A stretch of 64,000 bases of DNA, from NCBI GenBank assembly GCA_930990665.1, contig CAKNQN010000004.1, positions 1 to 64,000 on the forward strand, read 5' to 3'. This DNA comes from an uncultured Clostridia bacterium (GTDB lineage: Bacteria; Bacillota; Clostridia; Christensenellales; Borkfalkiaceae). The notes under the pieces were generated by a model that was not told the origin of the DNA, did no database searches, and saw nothing but the letters and a program-made list of their open reading frames with translations. This document shows positions 1-8,821 of this stretch, piece by piece. The position numbers and the translations under genes were made by a program. Position 1 is the first letter of the stretch. Each line of letters begins with the position of its first letter.

Positions 1-115
1 CGGCGCAAAAAGACAGGCGCAAAAAGGAATCGGCACAGGAGGGCCGGCGCAAAAAGACAGGCGCAAAAAGGAATCGGCACAGGAGGGCCGGCGCAAAAAA
101 AACAGAGCGAAAAAA
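1..115. repeat. 44-bp tandem repeat (two near-perfect copies, 1-44 and 45-88, plus a degenerate third), probably continuing left of the window
   Basis: cggcgcaaaaagacaggcgcaaaaaggaatcggcacaggagggc occurs at 1 and again at 45; third copy starts cggcgcaaaaaaaacagagcg at 89. Confidence 0.9.
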
Positions 116-139
116 GAGAGTGGCACAAATGCCACTCTC
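116..139 (-). terminator. rpsT intrinsic terminator
   Basis: 10-bp stem GAGAGTGGCA/TGCCACTCTC with 4-nt loop; on the minus strand followed by TTTTTT. Confidence 0.8.
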
Positions 140-211
140 CAAGCATACAATGATTATAAAACGCAATCCGATCGGGTGTATCCGAAAGGCCGCGCCGCTG
201 CGACGATAAGC

Positions 212-646
212 TTACTCAGCGTCCTCCGCCTTTGCTTTCTTTGCGCGGGGCTTTTTGGACTTTTCCTCGACGGCAACTTCCTCTTCCGCTTTCTTGGCTT
301 TTGCCTTCTTCGGAGCCTCTTCCGCGGGCGCTTCTGCAGGGGCTGCGGGAGCTTCGGCGGGTTTTACTTCGGCGACGGGCGCATTTTTCAGCGCGTTGAG
401 ATTCTTCGCCAGCGCGGATTTCTTGTTGGCTGCATTATTTTTGTGGATCACGCCCTTCGATACGGCGGAATCGATCACCGAAACGGTTACAGGCAGCAAT
501 TTTTCCGCAGTCGCTGCGTCGCCGGCTGCAAGGGCGGCGTTGTATTTTTTGATCGCCGTTTTCACTTCGGAACGGATCATTTTGCTCTGCGTGTTTTTCT
601 TCTCGTTCACAAGTACACGCTTCTTTGCGGATTTAATGTTCGGCAC
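212..646 (-). CDS. rpsT: 30S ribosomal protein S20 with an extended Ala/Pro/Glu/Lys-rich C-terminus
   Basis: N-terminus MPNIKSAKKRVLVNEKKNTQSKMIRSEVKTAIKKY is typical S20; about 55 aa low-complexity tail. Confidence 0.93.
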   Translation of the reverse strand: MPNIKSAKKRVLVNEKKNTQSKMIRSEVKTAIKKYNAALAAGDAATAEKLLPVTVSVIDSAVSKGVIHKNNAANKKSALAKNLNALKNAPVAEVKPAEAPAAPAEAPAEEAPKKAKAKKAEEEVAVEEKSKKPRAKKAKAEDAE

Positions 647-792
647 TTTGCTTCTCCTTTCAATGGTTCTCTTTTTAATGTCTTGACTATTTTATCATAA
701 AAATTTTTGCTTGTAAACTGTTTTTTGCCGTAAAACGGAAGAATTTCTCTCTGTTTTTCATGGAAAGCACAAAAAAAGCGGGGGAGTGTGCG

Positions 793-1521
793 ATGCAGGG
801 AAGTTTTATCGTGGTTTATGACAGCGGTGTGGGCGGGCTCACTCTTCTGCGCGAGTGTGTGCGCCGGTTGCCGGGGGAAAACTTTCTCTATTATGGCGAC
901 AACGAAAACGCCCCGTACGGAAACCGTTCGCCGCAAGAGATACGCGAACTCGTCTTTCGCGCTTTCGAAAATATTACGGGCGCGCGCGTGCGCGCGATCG
1001 TGCTGGCGTGCAACACCGTGACAGCCGTGTGCGCAGAAGAACTGCGCCGGCGCTATTCCTTTCCCGTTCTGGGGCTGGAACCCGCCGTCAAACCCGCCGC
1101 ACGGCGGGGCGGCAGAGTCCTTCTCCTTGCCACGCGCGCCACGCTCGAAAGCGAGCGCGTCAAACGCCTCGTGTCTGCATGTTCCGGCTTGGCGGACATT
1201 TTTCCCTATTGCCCGGAAAACCTGGCAGGGGAGGTGGAAAAAAATATTCTCCGACTCTCTTCCGTGGCCCTTCGCGCCCACCTCCCGCAGGGCCGTTTCG
1301 ATTCCGTCGTGCTCGGCTGCACTCATTACATTTTCTTACGCGAACGCATCGAAGAAATGTATGGATGCCCCGTTTTGGACGGAAATTCAGGGACGGCTGA
1401 CCACCTCGCAAAAAGTTTGAACATATGTTCGGAAAATACGCCAAAAATCGCGCAAAATTGCCCCGTTTTTTTCGGAAAATCCCAAAATTTGAATAAATCG
1501 GTCTATAAATTGCTTCTTTGA
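793..1521 (+). CDS. murI: glutamate racemase
   Basis: VVYDSGVGGLTLLRE, LACNTVTA and VLGCTHYIFL motifs; start chosen at ATG 793 after GGGGGAG (ORF opens at 760). Confidence 0.88.
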   Translation: MQGSFIVVYDSGVGGLTLLRECVRRLPGENFLYYGDNENAPYGNRSPQEIRELVFRAFENITGARVRAIVLACNTVTAVCAEELRRRYSFPVLGLEPAVKPAARRGGRVLLLATRATLESERVKRLVSACSGLADIFPYCPENLAGEVEKNILRLSSVALRAHLPQGRFDSVVLGCTHYIFLRERIEEMYGCPVLDGNSGTADHLAKSLNICSENTPKIAQNCPVFFGKSQNLNKSVYKLLL

Positions 1522-1600
1522 ACACAAACATACGTTTATATTTTGAAAAATTCACTCAAATAAGGTAAAAAATTTCCGAAAAACCCAAAAAAAATTCGCT

Positions 1601-1630
1601 AAGTGGTTGACAGTGGTCAAAAGTGGTGAT
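1601..1630 (+). promoter_or_regulatory. MraZ-box-like array: three AGTGGT direct repeats with 10-bp period
   Basis: AAGTGGTTGA CAGTGGTCAA AAGTGGTGAT in perfect 10-bp phase immediately upstream of mraZ. Confidence 0.85.
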
Positions 1631-1635
1631 ATAAT
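1607..1635 (+). promoter_or_regulatory. housekeeping-sigma promoter of mraZ operon
   Basis: TTGACA (1607-1612) - 17 nt - TATAAT (1630-1635). Confidence 0.9.
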
Positions 1636-1662
1636 GTTACTACTAAAACGAGGAAGGGAGCA

Positions 1663-2103
1663 ATGTATTCTTTCAATGGAAGGTTCAACAATCGGTTGGA
1701 CGATAAAAACAGAATACGCATCCCTGCCAAGTTCAAGACGGAGCTGGGGGCCGATTACAAATTTGTCTACGGACCGGACAGCACGATCTATGTGATGCCC
1801 AAGAGCGAATATCTCAAGATCCTCGACGGATTCGGACAGGCGTCCTTTTTCGACGTGGAAGCGCAGAACGCCATTGCGGAATTCACGGGCATGGTTTTCG
1901 ACGCTACGGAGGACAACCAGGGGAGAGTCGTATTGCCTGCAGAGCTCAAAGAGTATGCGAACATCGACAAAGAGATCGTCATCACGGGCGCGGCATCCTA
2001 TCTTCGCATCGAAGCGGCGGAGCGGTTTGCCGACAAAAAGCAGCAGAACATCGCGAGTGTGTTCGCAAAACTCAACGCGCTGAACAAGGCAAAAAATGAT
2101 TGA
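1663..2103 (+). CDS. mraZ: division/cell wall cluster transcriptional regulator MraZ
   Basis: MYSFNGRFNNRLDDKNRIRIPAKFKTEL; first gene of dcw cluster, before rsmH. Confidence 0.95.
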   Translation: MYSFNGRFNNRLDDKNRIRIPAKFKTELGADYKFVYGPDSTIYVMPKSEYLKILDGFGQASFFDVEAQNAIAEFTGMVFDATEDNQGRVVLPAELKEYANIDKEIVITGAASYLRIEAAERFADKKQQNIASVFAKLNALNKAKND

Positions 2104-3031
2104 GTTTTCGCATCGTCCCGTCATGCTGGAAGAGTGCATGCAGGGGCTGAAGCTTCACAGCGGCGGCGTGTGGTTCGACGGGACCGTCGGAGGGGGCGGA
2201 CACTCTTACGAAATTCTGAAAAGGACAAGCCCCGACGGGCAGCTGATCGCGACCGACCTCGACGGCGACGCCATTGCGGCGGCCGAGAAGCGGCTTTCGG
2301 AATTTGAAGGGCGTTACAGAATCTTCAGAAACAACTACAAGAATTTTGCGCAGGTGTTCGAAGAAGCGGGCGTGGACAGGCCGGACGGCGTTTTGCTCGA
2401 CTTCGGCGTATCGAGTTTTCAGCTCGACGAGCGTTCGCGCGGATTCAGCTATATGCACGATGCGCCTCTGGATATGCGCATGGATGCGGGCGCGGCCCTG
2501 CGCGCGGAGGACGTGGTAAACGGGTATTCCGAACAGGCTTTGGCGTCAATTTTGAAAGATTACGGAGAAGAGCGATTCGCGAAGAACATCGCACGGGGGA
2601 TCGTGAAGGCCCGCACGGGGCATCGGATCTCCACGACGGGGGAACTGGCGAAGATCGTGGAGGAGAACATTCCTCCCAAATTCCGACACAACGGGCCCTG
2701 TGCCCGAAAGACCTTTCAGGCCATCCGGATCGAAGTGAACGGGGAGCTTGAGGGGCTGGCGGATGCGGTGATGGGACTGACGCGCCGGCTGAAAAAAGGC
2801 GGACGCATCTGCATACTGACTTTTCATTCGTTGGAAGACAGGATCGTGAAAAATGTTTTTCGCGAACTTGCGACAGATTGCACCTGTGATAAGAGCTTGC
2901 CCGTATGCGTGTGCGGCAAGAAAAAAGAGATCGAGATCATCACGCACAAGCCTCTGACGGCGACGGAAGAGGAGAGGGGAAAAAATTCCCGTTCATCCTG
3001 CGCGAAACTGCGAATAGCGGAGCGCGTTTGA
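2096..3031 (+). CDS. rsmH: 16S rRNA (cytosine(1402)-N(4))-methyltransferase
   Basis: FSHRPVMLEECM, DGTVGGGGHS, LDFGVSSFQLDERSRGFSY motifs; overlaps mraZ end. Confidence 0.97.
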   Translation: MIEFSHRPVMLEECMQGLKLHSGGVWFDGTVGGGGHSYEILKRTSPDGQLIATDLDGDAIAAAEKRLSEFEGRYRIFRNNYKNFAQVFEEAGVDRPDGVLLDFGVSSFQLDERSRGFSYMHDAPLDMRMDAGAALRAEDVVNGYSEQALASILKDYGEERFAKNIARGIVKARTGHRISTTGELAKIVEENIPPKFRHNGPCARKTFQAIRIEVNGELEGLADAVMGLTRRLKKGGRICILTFHSLEDRIVKNVFRELATDCTCDKSLPVCVCGKKKEIEIITHKPLTATEEERGKNSRSSCAKLRIAERV

Positions 3032-3055
3032 GAATATAGATAAGGAGAAACCGAC

Positions 3056-3907
3056 ATGGCAACTGGGCTTCTTGAAAGGACAAAACAAAACGACGTTTCG
3101 CTGAAGGCTTACGGGAAATTGAGCGGCGGGGTGCAGCCTGCCAATTATACGGAGGAGCAGAGGGCGTTTGACTTCAACGCCAAGATCCCCGAAAATTACC
3201 AGAAACTCATCAACCCCGATTACCAGGGGGCAGAGGAATTGCGCGCCGAAGAGCAGCAGCCCGTGTACGCTTCGCAGGAAGAGTATGCGATGGCCACGCT
3301 TTATCCCGAGCGCGCGCAGGATGCGACTGCGCAGCAGCCCGTGCAGCAGGCGGCGCCTGTACAGCAGGCAGCACCCGCGCAGGCGTCTCCCAGTTTTGAA
3401 CATCACCGCGTGACGGCGGATATTTTCCGTGCCGATTCTGCGATCAACGCTCAGACGGCGTATGCGGAACCCGCTCCCGCCTACGAGCAGGCGCCCGCCT
3501 ATCAGGAGGCCGCCTATACCGCTCCCGCCTATGAACAGGCGCCCGCGGCGGATGTTTATGAAGAAGAGAGCGCCGACCTCAAGCCTACCGCTACGACCAT
3601 CCAGTACCGCACCGACCTGTACCGCGACGAACAGCAGGCGGCGGTCGAGGAGAAGAGGGGCGCGCTCACCGCGAAAGGCAAACTTCTCATGGCGATCTAT
3701 GCGATCGTCGTGGTCGTGGTCATGGCGCTCATCATCGTGAATACGAGCGTTCTCAAGACGCTGGACGGCGAGATGGCGGCCCGCGAAGCGCAGCTGGGAG
3801 AAGTGTTGGCCCGCTATGAAAGCGTGCAAAGCGACATCGAAGTCGCAAAATCTGCCGAGACCATCCGCGCCTGGGGCGAAGCCAACGGCATGTATCTTCC
3901 CGAGTAA
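3056..3907 (+). CDS. FtsL-like septum formation protein with long Pro/Ala/Gln-rich cytoplasmic N-terminus
   Basis: Position between rsmH and FtsI; single TM (LLMAIYAIVVVVVMALIIVNTSVL) followed by short coiled coil; about 215 aa low-complexity N-terminus. Confidence 0.7.
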   Translation: MATGLLERTKQNDVSLKAYGKLSGGVQPANYTEEQRAFDFNAKIPENYQKLINPDYQGAEELRAEEQQPVYASQEEYAMATLYPERAQDATAQQPVQQAAPVQQAAPAQASPSFEHHRVTADIFRADSAINAQTAYAEPAPAYEQAPAYQEAAYTAPAYEQAPAADVYEEESADLKPTATTIQYRTDLYRDEQQAAVEEKRGALTAKGKLLMAIYAIVVVVVMALIIVNTSVLKTLDGEMAAREAQLGEVLARYESVQSDIEVAKSAETIRAWGEANGMYLPE

Positions 3908-4307
3908 ACCGCAATCCGCGGCTGGAAGGATTGCGAGGATTGATAAGAGCGGCGCGAGCGCCGTACGCAGAGAGCAGAGCGGCGGACCGCAGGTCAGCCG
4001 GGCAAAATAGCAGAAAACTGAAAGATCTTACGAAAGAATTCCGGTTGGGGAAGCGGCTGCACGCCGCGCCGCGGCCGGATTTTTTTCATGCCTGCAGGGC
4101 AGATCTTCGGGCGGAGCGTTTGATCTTTGTCGCTCGCGAGCCGGTAGACGGAAAGACCTTTTTGTCCGGTTTTTTGCGGTACGTCCGTTAAAAAAGGAGA
4201 CGGTTTGCCTGGAAATCCGTCCGGATGCGGGAAAAATTTTGCTTGCGGGAAGATGCCGGTTGTGCCGCTTTGCCATCGTTTAAGTCCGCGGCCGGAGCCG
4301 TGCAAAA

Positions 4308-6113
4308 ATGTTTTGCGGAAAAAATTTGTTTGGGGCCGGACGGCGGACGGGGGAGGAGACCATTAAAAGGGAAAGAAAACACGAAATATTTTCGGTCACG
4401 CTTTTACGAAAGAGGTTATTTGCCGTTGCGGCGGCAATAGCCTTTCTTTTTTTGCTTATTTTTGCCCGCTTCTTCCAGGTGCAGGTGGCGGAGGGAGAAA
4501 AATTGCGTTACCGCGCGCTCGACCAGTGGACGCGCGAGATCCCGATCGTCGCCGAGCGCGGGCGCATCACCGACGTCAACGGGGAACTGCTCGCCGACAA
4601 CGTCCCGTCCTATACCGTCTTCGTGCGGCCGAACGCCGTAAAAGACAAGGATGCAACGGCCGCCGCCCTCGCTTCCGTGTTTGGGACGGATGCCGCGGCG
4701 CTCGCCGAACGGCTGCGCACGGCGAAGGTGTCCGAGATCACCCTCGCGCGGCGCATTTCCAAAGAAAAGGCGGACGAGCTGGATGCGTACGATCTTCCCG
4801 GCGTCTATTTTTCGCGGGACAATACGCGCGTCTATCCGCACGGCAGTTCCCTTTCGCGCGTGATCGGGTTCACGTCGGTGGACAATGCGGGCCTGACGGG
4901 GCTGGAAAAATATTATGACAAATATCTTTCCGGCGTACCCGGCGAGATCGCCTTCGAGGCGGACCTCGTGGGGGCGGAACTGGAGGACGGGCGGGCGTAT
5001 TATCTGCCCGCGACCGACGGGTTGGAACTGCGGCTGACCATCGACTATTCCGTGCAGGCTGCGGCCGAAGCGGCGATGGAGAAAGTGTATGAGCAGTATT
5101 CGCCCGTCACGGCGCAGGCGATCGTGCTGGATCCGCGCAACTTCGATATACTCGCCATGGCGGAAAGCCCGTCATACGATCTGAACGACGTGCCGCGCGA
5201 CGACCCAGAAAAGCTGAACGCGCTTTCGCGCAACAATCTCGTATCCGACATCTATGAACCGGGTTCTACTTTCAAGATCGTGACCGCGGCAACGGACATA
5301 AACGAGTATCTGCAGGGAAATTCGGCGGCATTTTCCCTTTCGCACGTTTTCAGCAGCAGCCGCACCCGCACCGTGGACGGCACGATTGTGAAATGCTGGA
5401 GCGACCACGCCAACGGAAAACATTCCAACCAGACACTCGCGGAGGCGCTGAACAACAGCTGCAACCCCTGTTTTACGGACATCGCGCTCGCGCTCGGCAC
5501 GGAGACCTTTTACGATTATCTCGAAAGGTTCAATTTCGGAAAGCCGACGGGGGTGGATTTTTCCGGCGAAGCGCAGGGCATGCTGCTTTCCGAAAGTGCG
5601 GTGCGCGCCTGCGACCTCGCGCGCATCGGCTTCGGACAGACGGTGGCTGTCACGGCGCTGCAGCTTGCGTGCGCGGCCGCCGCGGCAGTCAACGGCGGGT
5701 ATTATTATCAGCCGCGGCTGGTGAAAGAGATCCGCTCTTCCGACGGGAAACTTTCCGAACAGATTCCCGTCACCCTAAAAAACCGCACGATCAGTGAGGA
5801 GGCTTCCCGCATCCTTGCCTCCCTTCTGGAAGGTGTAGTGGAAAACGGGAGCGGCAGCCGCGCCTACATCGAGGGCTATCGGGTGGGCGGAAAGACGGGC
5901 ACCGCGCAGAAATTTGAAAACGGCGCCATCGCTCAGGGGAAATATGTCTCCTCTTTCCTCGGCTTTTTCCCCGCCGACGAGCCGCGCTATCTCGCGCTCG
6001 TCATCGTCGACGAGCCGCAGGGTGCCTATTACGGCAGTGTCGTGGCGGCGCCCGCCGCGCGCGAGATCTTTGAAGGGATCATCGAGGCAAAAAATATCAG
6101 CCCTTACGAATAA
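4308..6113 (+). CDS. penicillin-binding protein 2 (FtsI/SpoVD-type transpeptidase)
   Basis: EPGSTFKIVTA (SxxK), NNSCNP (SxN-type), GGKTGTAQK (KTG); N-terminal TM; no PASTA domain evident. Confidence 0.92.
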   Translation: MFCGKNLFGAGRRTGEETIKRERKHEIFSVTLLRKRLFAVAAAIAFLFLLIFARFFQVQVAEGEKLRYRALDQWTREIPIVAERGRITDVNGELLADNVPSYTVFVRPNAVKDKDATAAALASVFGTDAAALAERLRTAKVSEITLARRISKEKADELDAYDLPGVYFSRDNTRVYPHGSSLSRVIGFTSVDNAGLTGLEKYYDKYLSGVPGEIAFEADLVGAELEDGRAYYLPATDGLELRLTIDYSVQAAAEAAMEKVYEQYSPVTAQAIVLDPRNFDILAMAESPSYDLNDVPRDDPEKLNALSRNNLVSDIYEPGSTFKIVTAATDINEYLQGNSAAFSLSHVFSSSRTRTVDGTIVKCWSDHANGKHSNQTLAEALNNSCNPCFTDIALALGTETFYDYLERFNFGKPTGVDFSGEAQGMLLSESAVRACDLARIGFGQTVAVTALQLACAAAAAVNGGYYYQPRLVKEIRSSDGKLSEQIPVTLKNRTISEEASRILASLLEGVVENGSGSRAYIEGYRVGGKTGTAQKFENGAIAQGKYVSSFLGFFPADEPRYLALVIVDEPQGAYYGSVVAAPAAREIFEGIIEAKNISPYE

Positions 6114-6137
6114 TTCCGATTTATGCCTGCGGGCGGT

Positions 6138-6330
6138 ATCTGTACGGGAAAACCGCGGACTTTCCCGTTGAAACACACTTGTGGCAATATATTCACCCTG
6201 TCACATCTGTATGGGGAATTGCGAATTTTCCCGCCGGAAAATACTTGCGGGAATATTCTCTCTGCCGCATCTGCATGGGCGCGAATTTTCCCGTTGAAAA
6301 ACTTGCAGCAATCTTCACCCAGCCACAAGG
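6138..6330. repeat. three degenerate tandem units of about 64-67 bp upstream of murE
   Basis: Units start ATCTGTACGGG (6138), ATCTGTATGGG (6205), ATCTGCATGGG (6269), each with a TTTCCCG...GAAA...ACTTG core. Confidence 0.8.
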
Positions 6331-6369
6331 GCGAAACGCAATTAGAGATTTTATTAAAGGAGCATTGTT

Positions 6370-7842
6370 TTGTTACTATCCGAACTACTGGCAAAAACAG
6401 ATCACGAAAGAACTTTTCGGTTTGCGGACTGTGAGATACGGGGGATCTGCACAGACAGCGCGCACGTCATGCAGGGGGACCTGTTCGTCTGCATACGGGG
6501 CAGGGAGAACGACGGGCACGATCATGCCGCCGAGGCGATGGCTGCCGGGGCTTCGGCGCTTGCGGTGGAGCGGGAGCTGGATCTTCCGCTGCCGCAGATT
6601 CTGGTGAAGGACGGGCGGGAGGCCGCTTCGCGGATCGCCGCCGCCTTTTACGGGCATCCGGAAACCAGGCTGAAGATCATAGGTATCACGGGCACGAACG
6701 GAAAGACGACCACGGCGCATATGCTCGCCTCCATTCTGGCCGCCGATGGGAAAAAATGCGGGAACATCGGTACGCTGGGCATCTTTTATGCCAATCATGC
6801 GGTGTCGCCCGAATTGACCACGCCCGATCCGGTGCAGCTGTACAAGACCCTTTCGGACATGGCGGAGGCGGGGATGGAATACGCCGTGATGGAGGTTTCG
6901 GCGCACGCCCTGTATTACGGAAAGACGGACGGGATCCCCTTCGAGGCGGGGATCTACACCAATTTTACGGAGGACCATCTCGACTTTTTCGGGACGATGC
7001 AGGCGTACGCCGCGGCCAAAGCGAAGCTTTTCGAGGCGGGGCGGTGCAGGTTTTCCCTGTTCAATTATGACGACGAGGAGTGCAGGCGGGTGGGAAGGCT
7101 CTGCCCCGGCTCGTACAGTTATGCGCTGGAGACGCCCGCCGACGTGTTTGCGGTCGACGTGCGCGAGACGCTGACGGGCAGTACATACGTGATCAACCTC
7201 TTTGACGAGATCTGTCCCATCCGTCTGCATATGCCCGGCCTTCACAACGTGTACAATTCGATGGCGGCCGCCGCCTGTGCGCATCTTCTCGGCGTGCCGC
7301 TCCCGTCCATCGCGGCGGGACTGGAAAATCTGAAAAAGGTGAGCGGGCGGCTGGAACACGTCGCCAGGGTAAACGGCGCGGATATTTTCGTCGATTTTGC
7401 CCATACTCCCGACGGATTGGAAAAGTCGCTCAAGGCGTTGCGGAAACACTGCAAGGGCAGATTGATCTGCGCGTTCGGGTGCGGCGGGAACCGCGACGCG
7501 CTCAAGCGGCCGATCATGGGTTCGATCGCCGCCAAAGAGGCGGACTTTCTCGTGCTCACGTCGGACAATCCGCGCTATGAAGACCCGTTCGACATCATCC
7601 TGCAGATCGAAAAGGGGGTGCGGGAGGTGAACGACAACTTTGTCATCGTGGTCGACCGGGAAAACGCGATCGGCTACGCCGTCGACATGCTGAAGCCCGG
7701 CGACGTGCTGCTGGTGGCGGGGAAAGGGGGCGAAACCTACCAGGAGATCATGGGGGTGCGCCACATTTACAGCGATACCGCGGCGATCGCGGAAATCCTC
7801 GCCGAAAAATTTCCGGAAAAAGAAAAGAGAGATGAAAACTGA
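6370..7842 (+). CDS. murE: UDP-N-acetylmuramoyl-tripeptide/dipeptide synthetase MurE (TTG start)
   Basis: GITGTNGKTTTAHML, NYD, VDFAHTPDGLEK; SD AAAGGAG before TTG 6370. Confidence 0.93.
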   Translation: MLLSELLAKTDHERTFRFADCEIRGICTDSAHVMQGDLFVCIRGRENDGHDHAAEAMAAGASALAVERELDLPLPQILVKDGREAASRIAAAFYGHPETRLKIIGITGTNGKTTTAHMLASILAADGKKCGNIGTLGIFYANHAVSPELTTPDPVQLYKTLSDMAEAGMEYAVMEVSAHALYYGKTDGIPFEAGIYTNFTEDHLDFFGTMQAYAAAKAKLFEAGRCRFSLFNYDDEECRRVGRLCPGSYSYALETPADVFAVDVRETLTGSTYVINLFDEICPIRLHMPGLHNVYNSMAAAACAHLLGVPLPSIAAGLENLKKVSGRLEHVARVNGADIFVDFAHTPDGLEKSLKALRKHCKGRLICAFGCGGNRDALKRPIMGSIAAKEADFLVLTSDNPRYEDPFDIILQIEKGVREVNDNFVIVVDRENAIGYAVDMLKPGDVLLVAGKGGETYQEIMGVRHIYSDTAAIAEILAEKFPEKEKRDEN

Positions 7843-8785
7843 AATTTTGCTCGTTTTATTTTCGGGGGCGGCGGCCGCGCTGCTGTGCGCCCTCCTCATT
7901 CCGCTCCTGAAAAGGCTGCGGGCGGGGCAATATATCCTCGGCTATGTGAAGGAGCACGCTTCGAAAGGGGGAACGCCCACCATGGGCGGGATCGCGTTCG
8001 TTGCCGCGGCGGCTGCTGCCGCCGCGGCTTTCGGCCTGCTTGCGGACAGGCATACCCTCGTCGCCCTGACTTTCGGACTCGCCTATGCGGCGGTCGGCTT
8101 TCTGGACGACCTGCTCAAACTGCGCGGCAGGCACAACCTGGGACTGCATGCCTGGCAGAAGATCGTTTTCCAGATGGTGGTGGCGCTGTTCGCGGGACTG
8201 TATTGCTGGAAAAGTGAACTCACCCTCTTCCGCGTACCCTTTTCCGCGGTCACCTTCGATGCCGGGATCTGGACGGTGCCCCTCGTGGCGTTCGCCTTCG
8301 TCGCCACCACCAACTGCGTGAACCTGACCGACGGATTGGACGGGCTCGCCGCTTCGGTGGGTTTTTGGTACTTCGCCGCGTTTGCCGCGCTCATCCTGCT
8401 CTTTTCGGGAACGGGCTCGCCCCTTTCCGGGCTCTGTTTCGCTCTTTGCGGGGCGCTGGCGGGATATCTTCTCTTCAACACCAACCGCGCCTCCGTCTTT
8501 ATGGGGGATACCGGCTCGCTCGGCATGGGAGGTTTCGCCGCTTCCGTCGCCGCGTTCAGCGGAAATCTCCTCTTTCTGCCCGTCGTGGGGATCATGTTCG
8601 TCTGTTCGGGAATATCCGTCATCCTGCAGGTAATATACTATAAACGGACAAAAAAACGGATATTCCTGATGGCGCCGCTGCACCATCATCTGCAGGAAAA
8701 GGGATACGCGGAGGGGAAGATCGCCTACGTCTATTCCTTCATCACGGCGGCCGCAGGGCTTTGCTGTCTGTTTTTTGCCATATAA
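7832..8785 (+). CDS. mraY: phospho-N-acetylmuramoyl-pentapeptide-transferase
   Basis: GGTPTMGGIAF, NLTDGLDGLA, MAPLHHHLQ motifs; overlaps murE. Confidence 0.96.
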   Translation: MKTEILLVLFSGAAAALLCALLIPLLKRLRAGQYILGYVKEHASKGGTPTMGGIAFVAAAAAAAAAFGLLADRHTLVALTFGLAYAAVGFLDDLLKLRGRHNLGLHAWQKIVFQMVVALFAGLYCWKSELTLFRVPFSAVTFDAGIWTVPLVAFAFVATTNCVNLTDGLDGLAASVGFWYFAAFAALILLFSGTGSPLSGLCFALCGALAGYLLFNTNRASVFMGDTGSLGMGGFAASVAAFSGNLLFLPVVGIMFVCSGISVILQVIYYKRTKKRIFLMAPLHHHLQEKGYAEGKIAYVYSFITAAAGLCCLFFAI

Positions 8786-8821
8786 AACCTGGGCGCCGCC
8801 GCGGGCGGCAGGGAGGAGACC

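Noticed and set aside
3908-4307. Possible small gene between the ftsL-like gene and the PBP gene
   Set aside because: All short ORFs on both strands lack a start context and recognisable composition; only weak similarity (TTGCGGGAA) to the 6138-6330 repeat was seen
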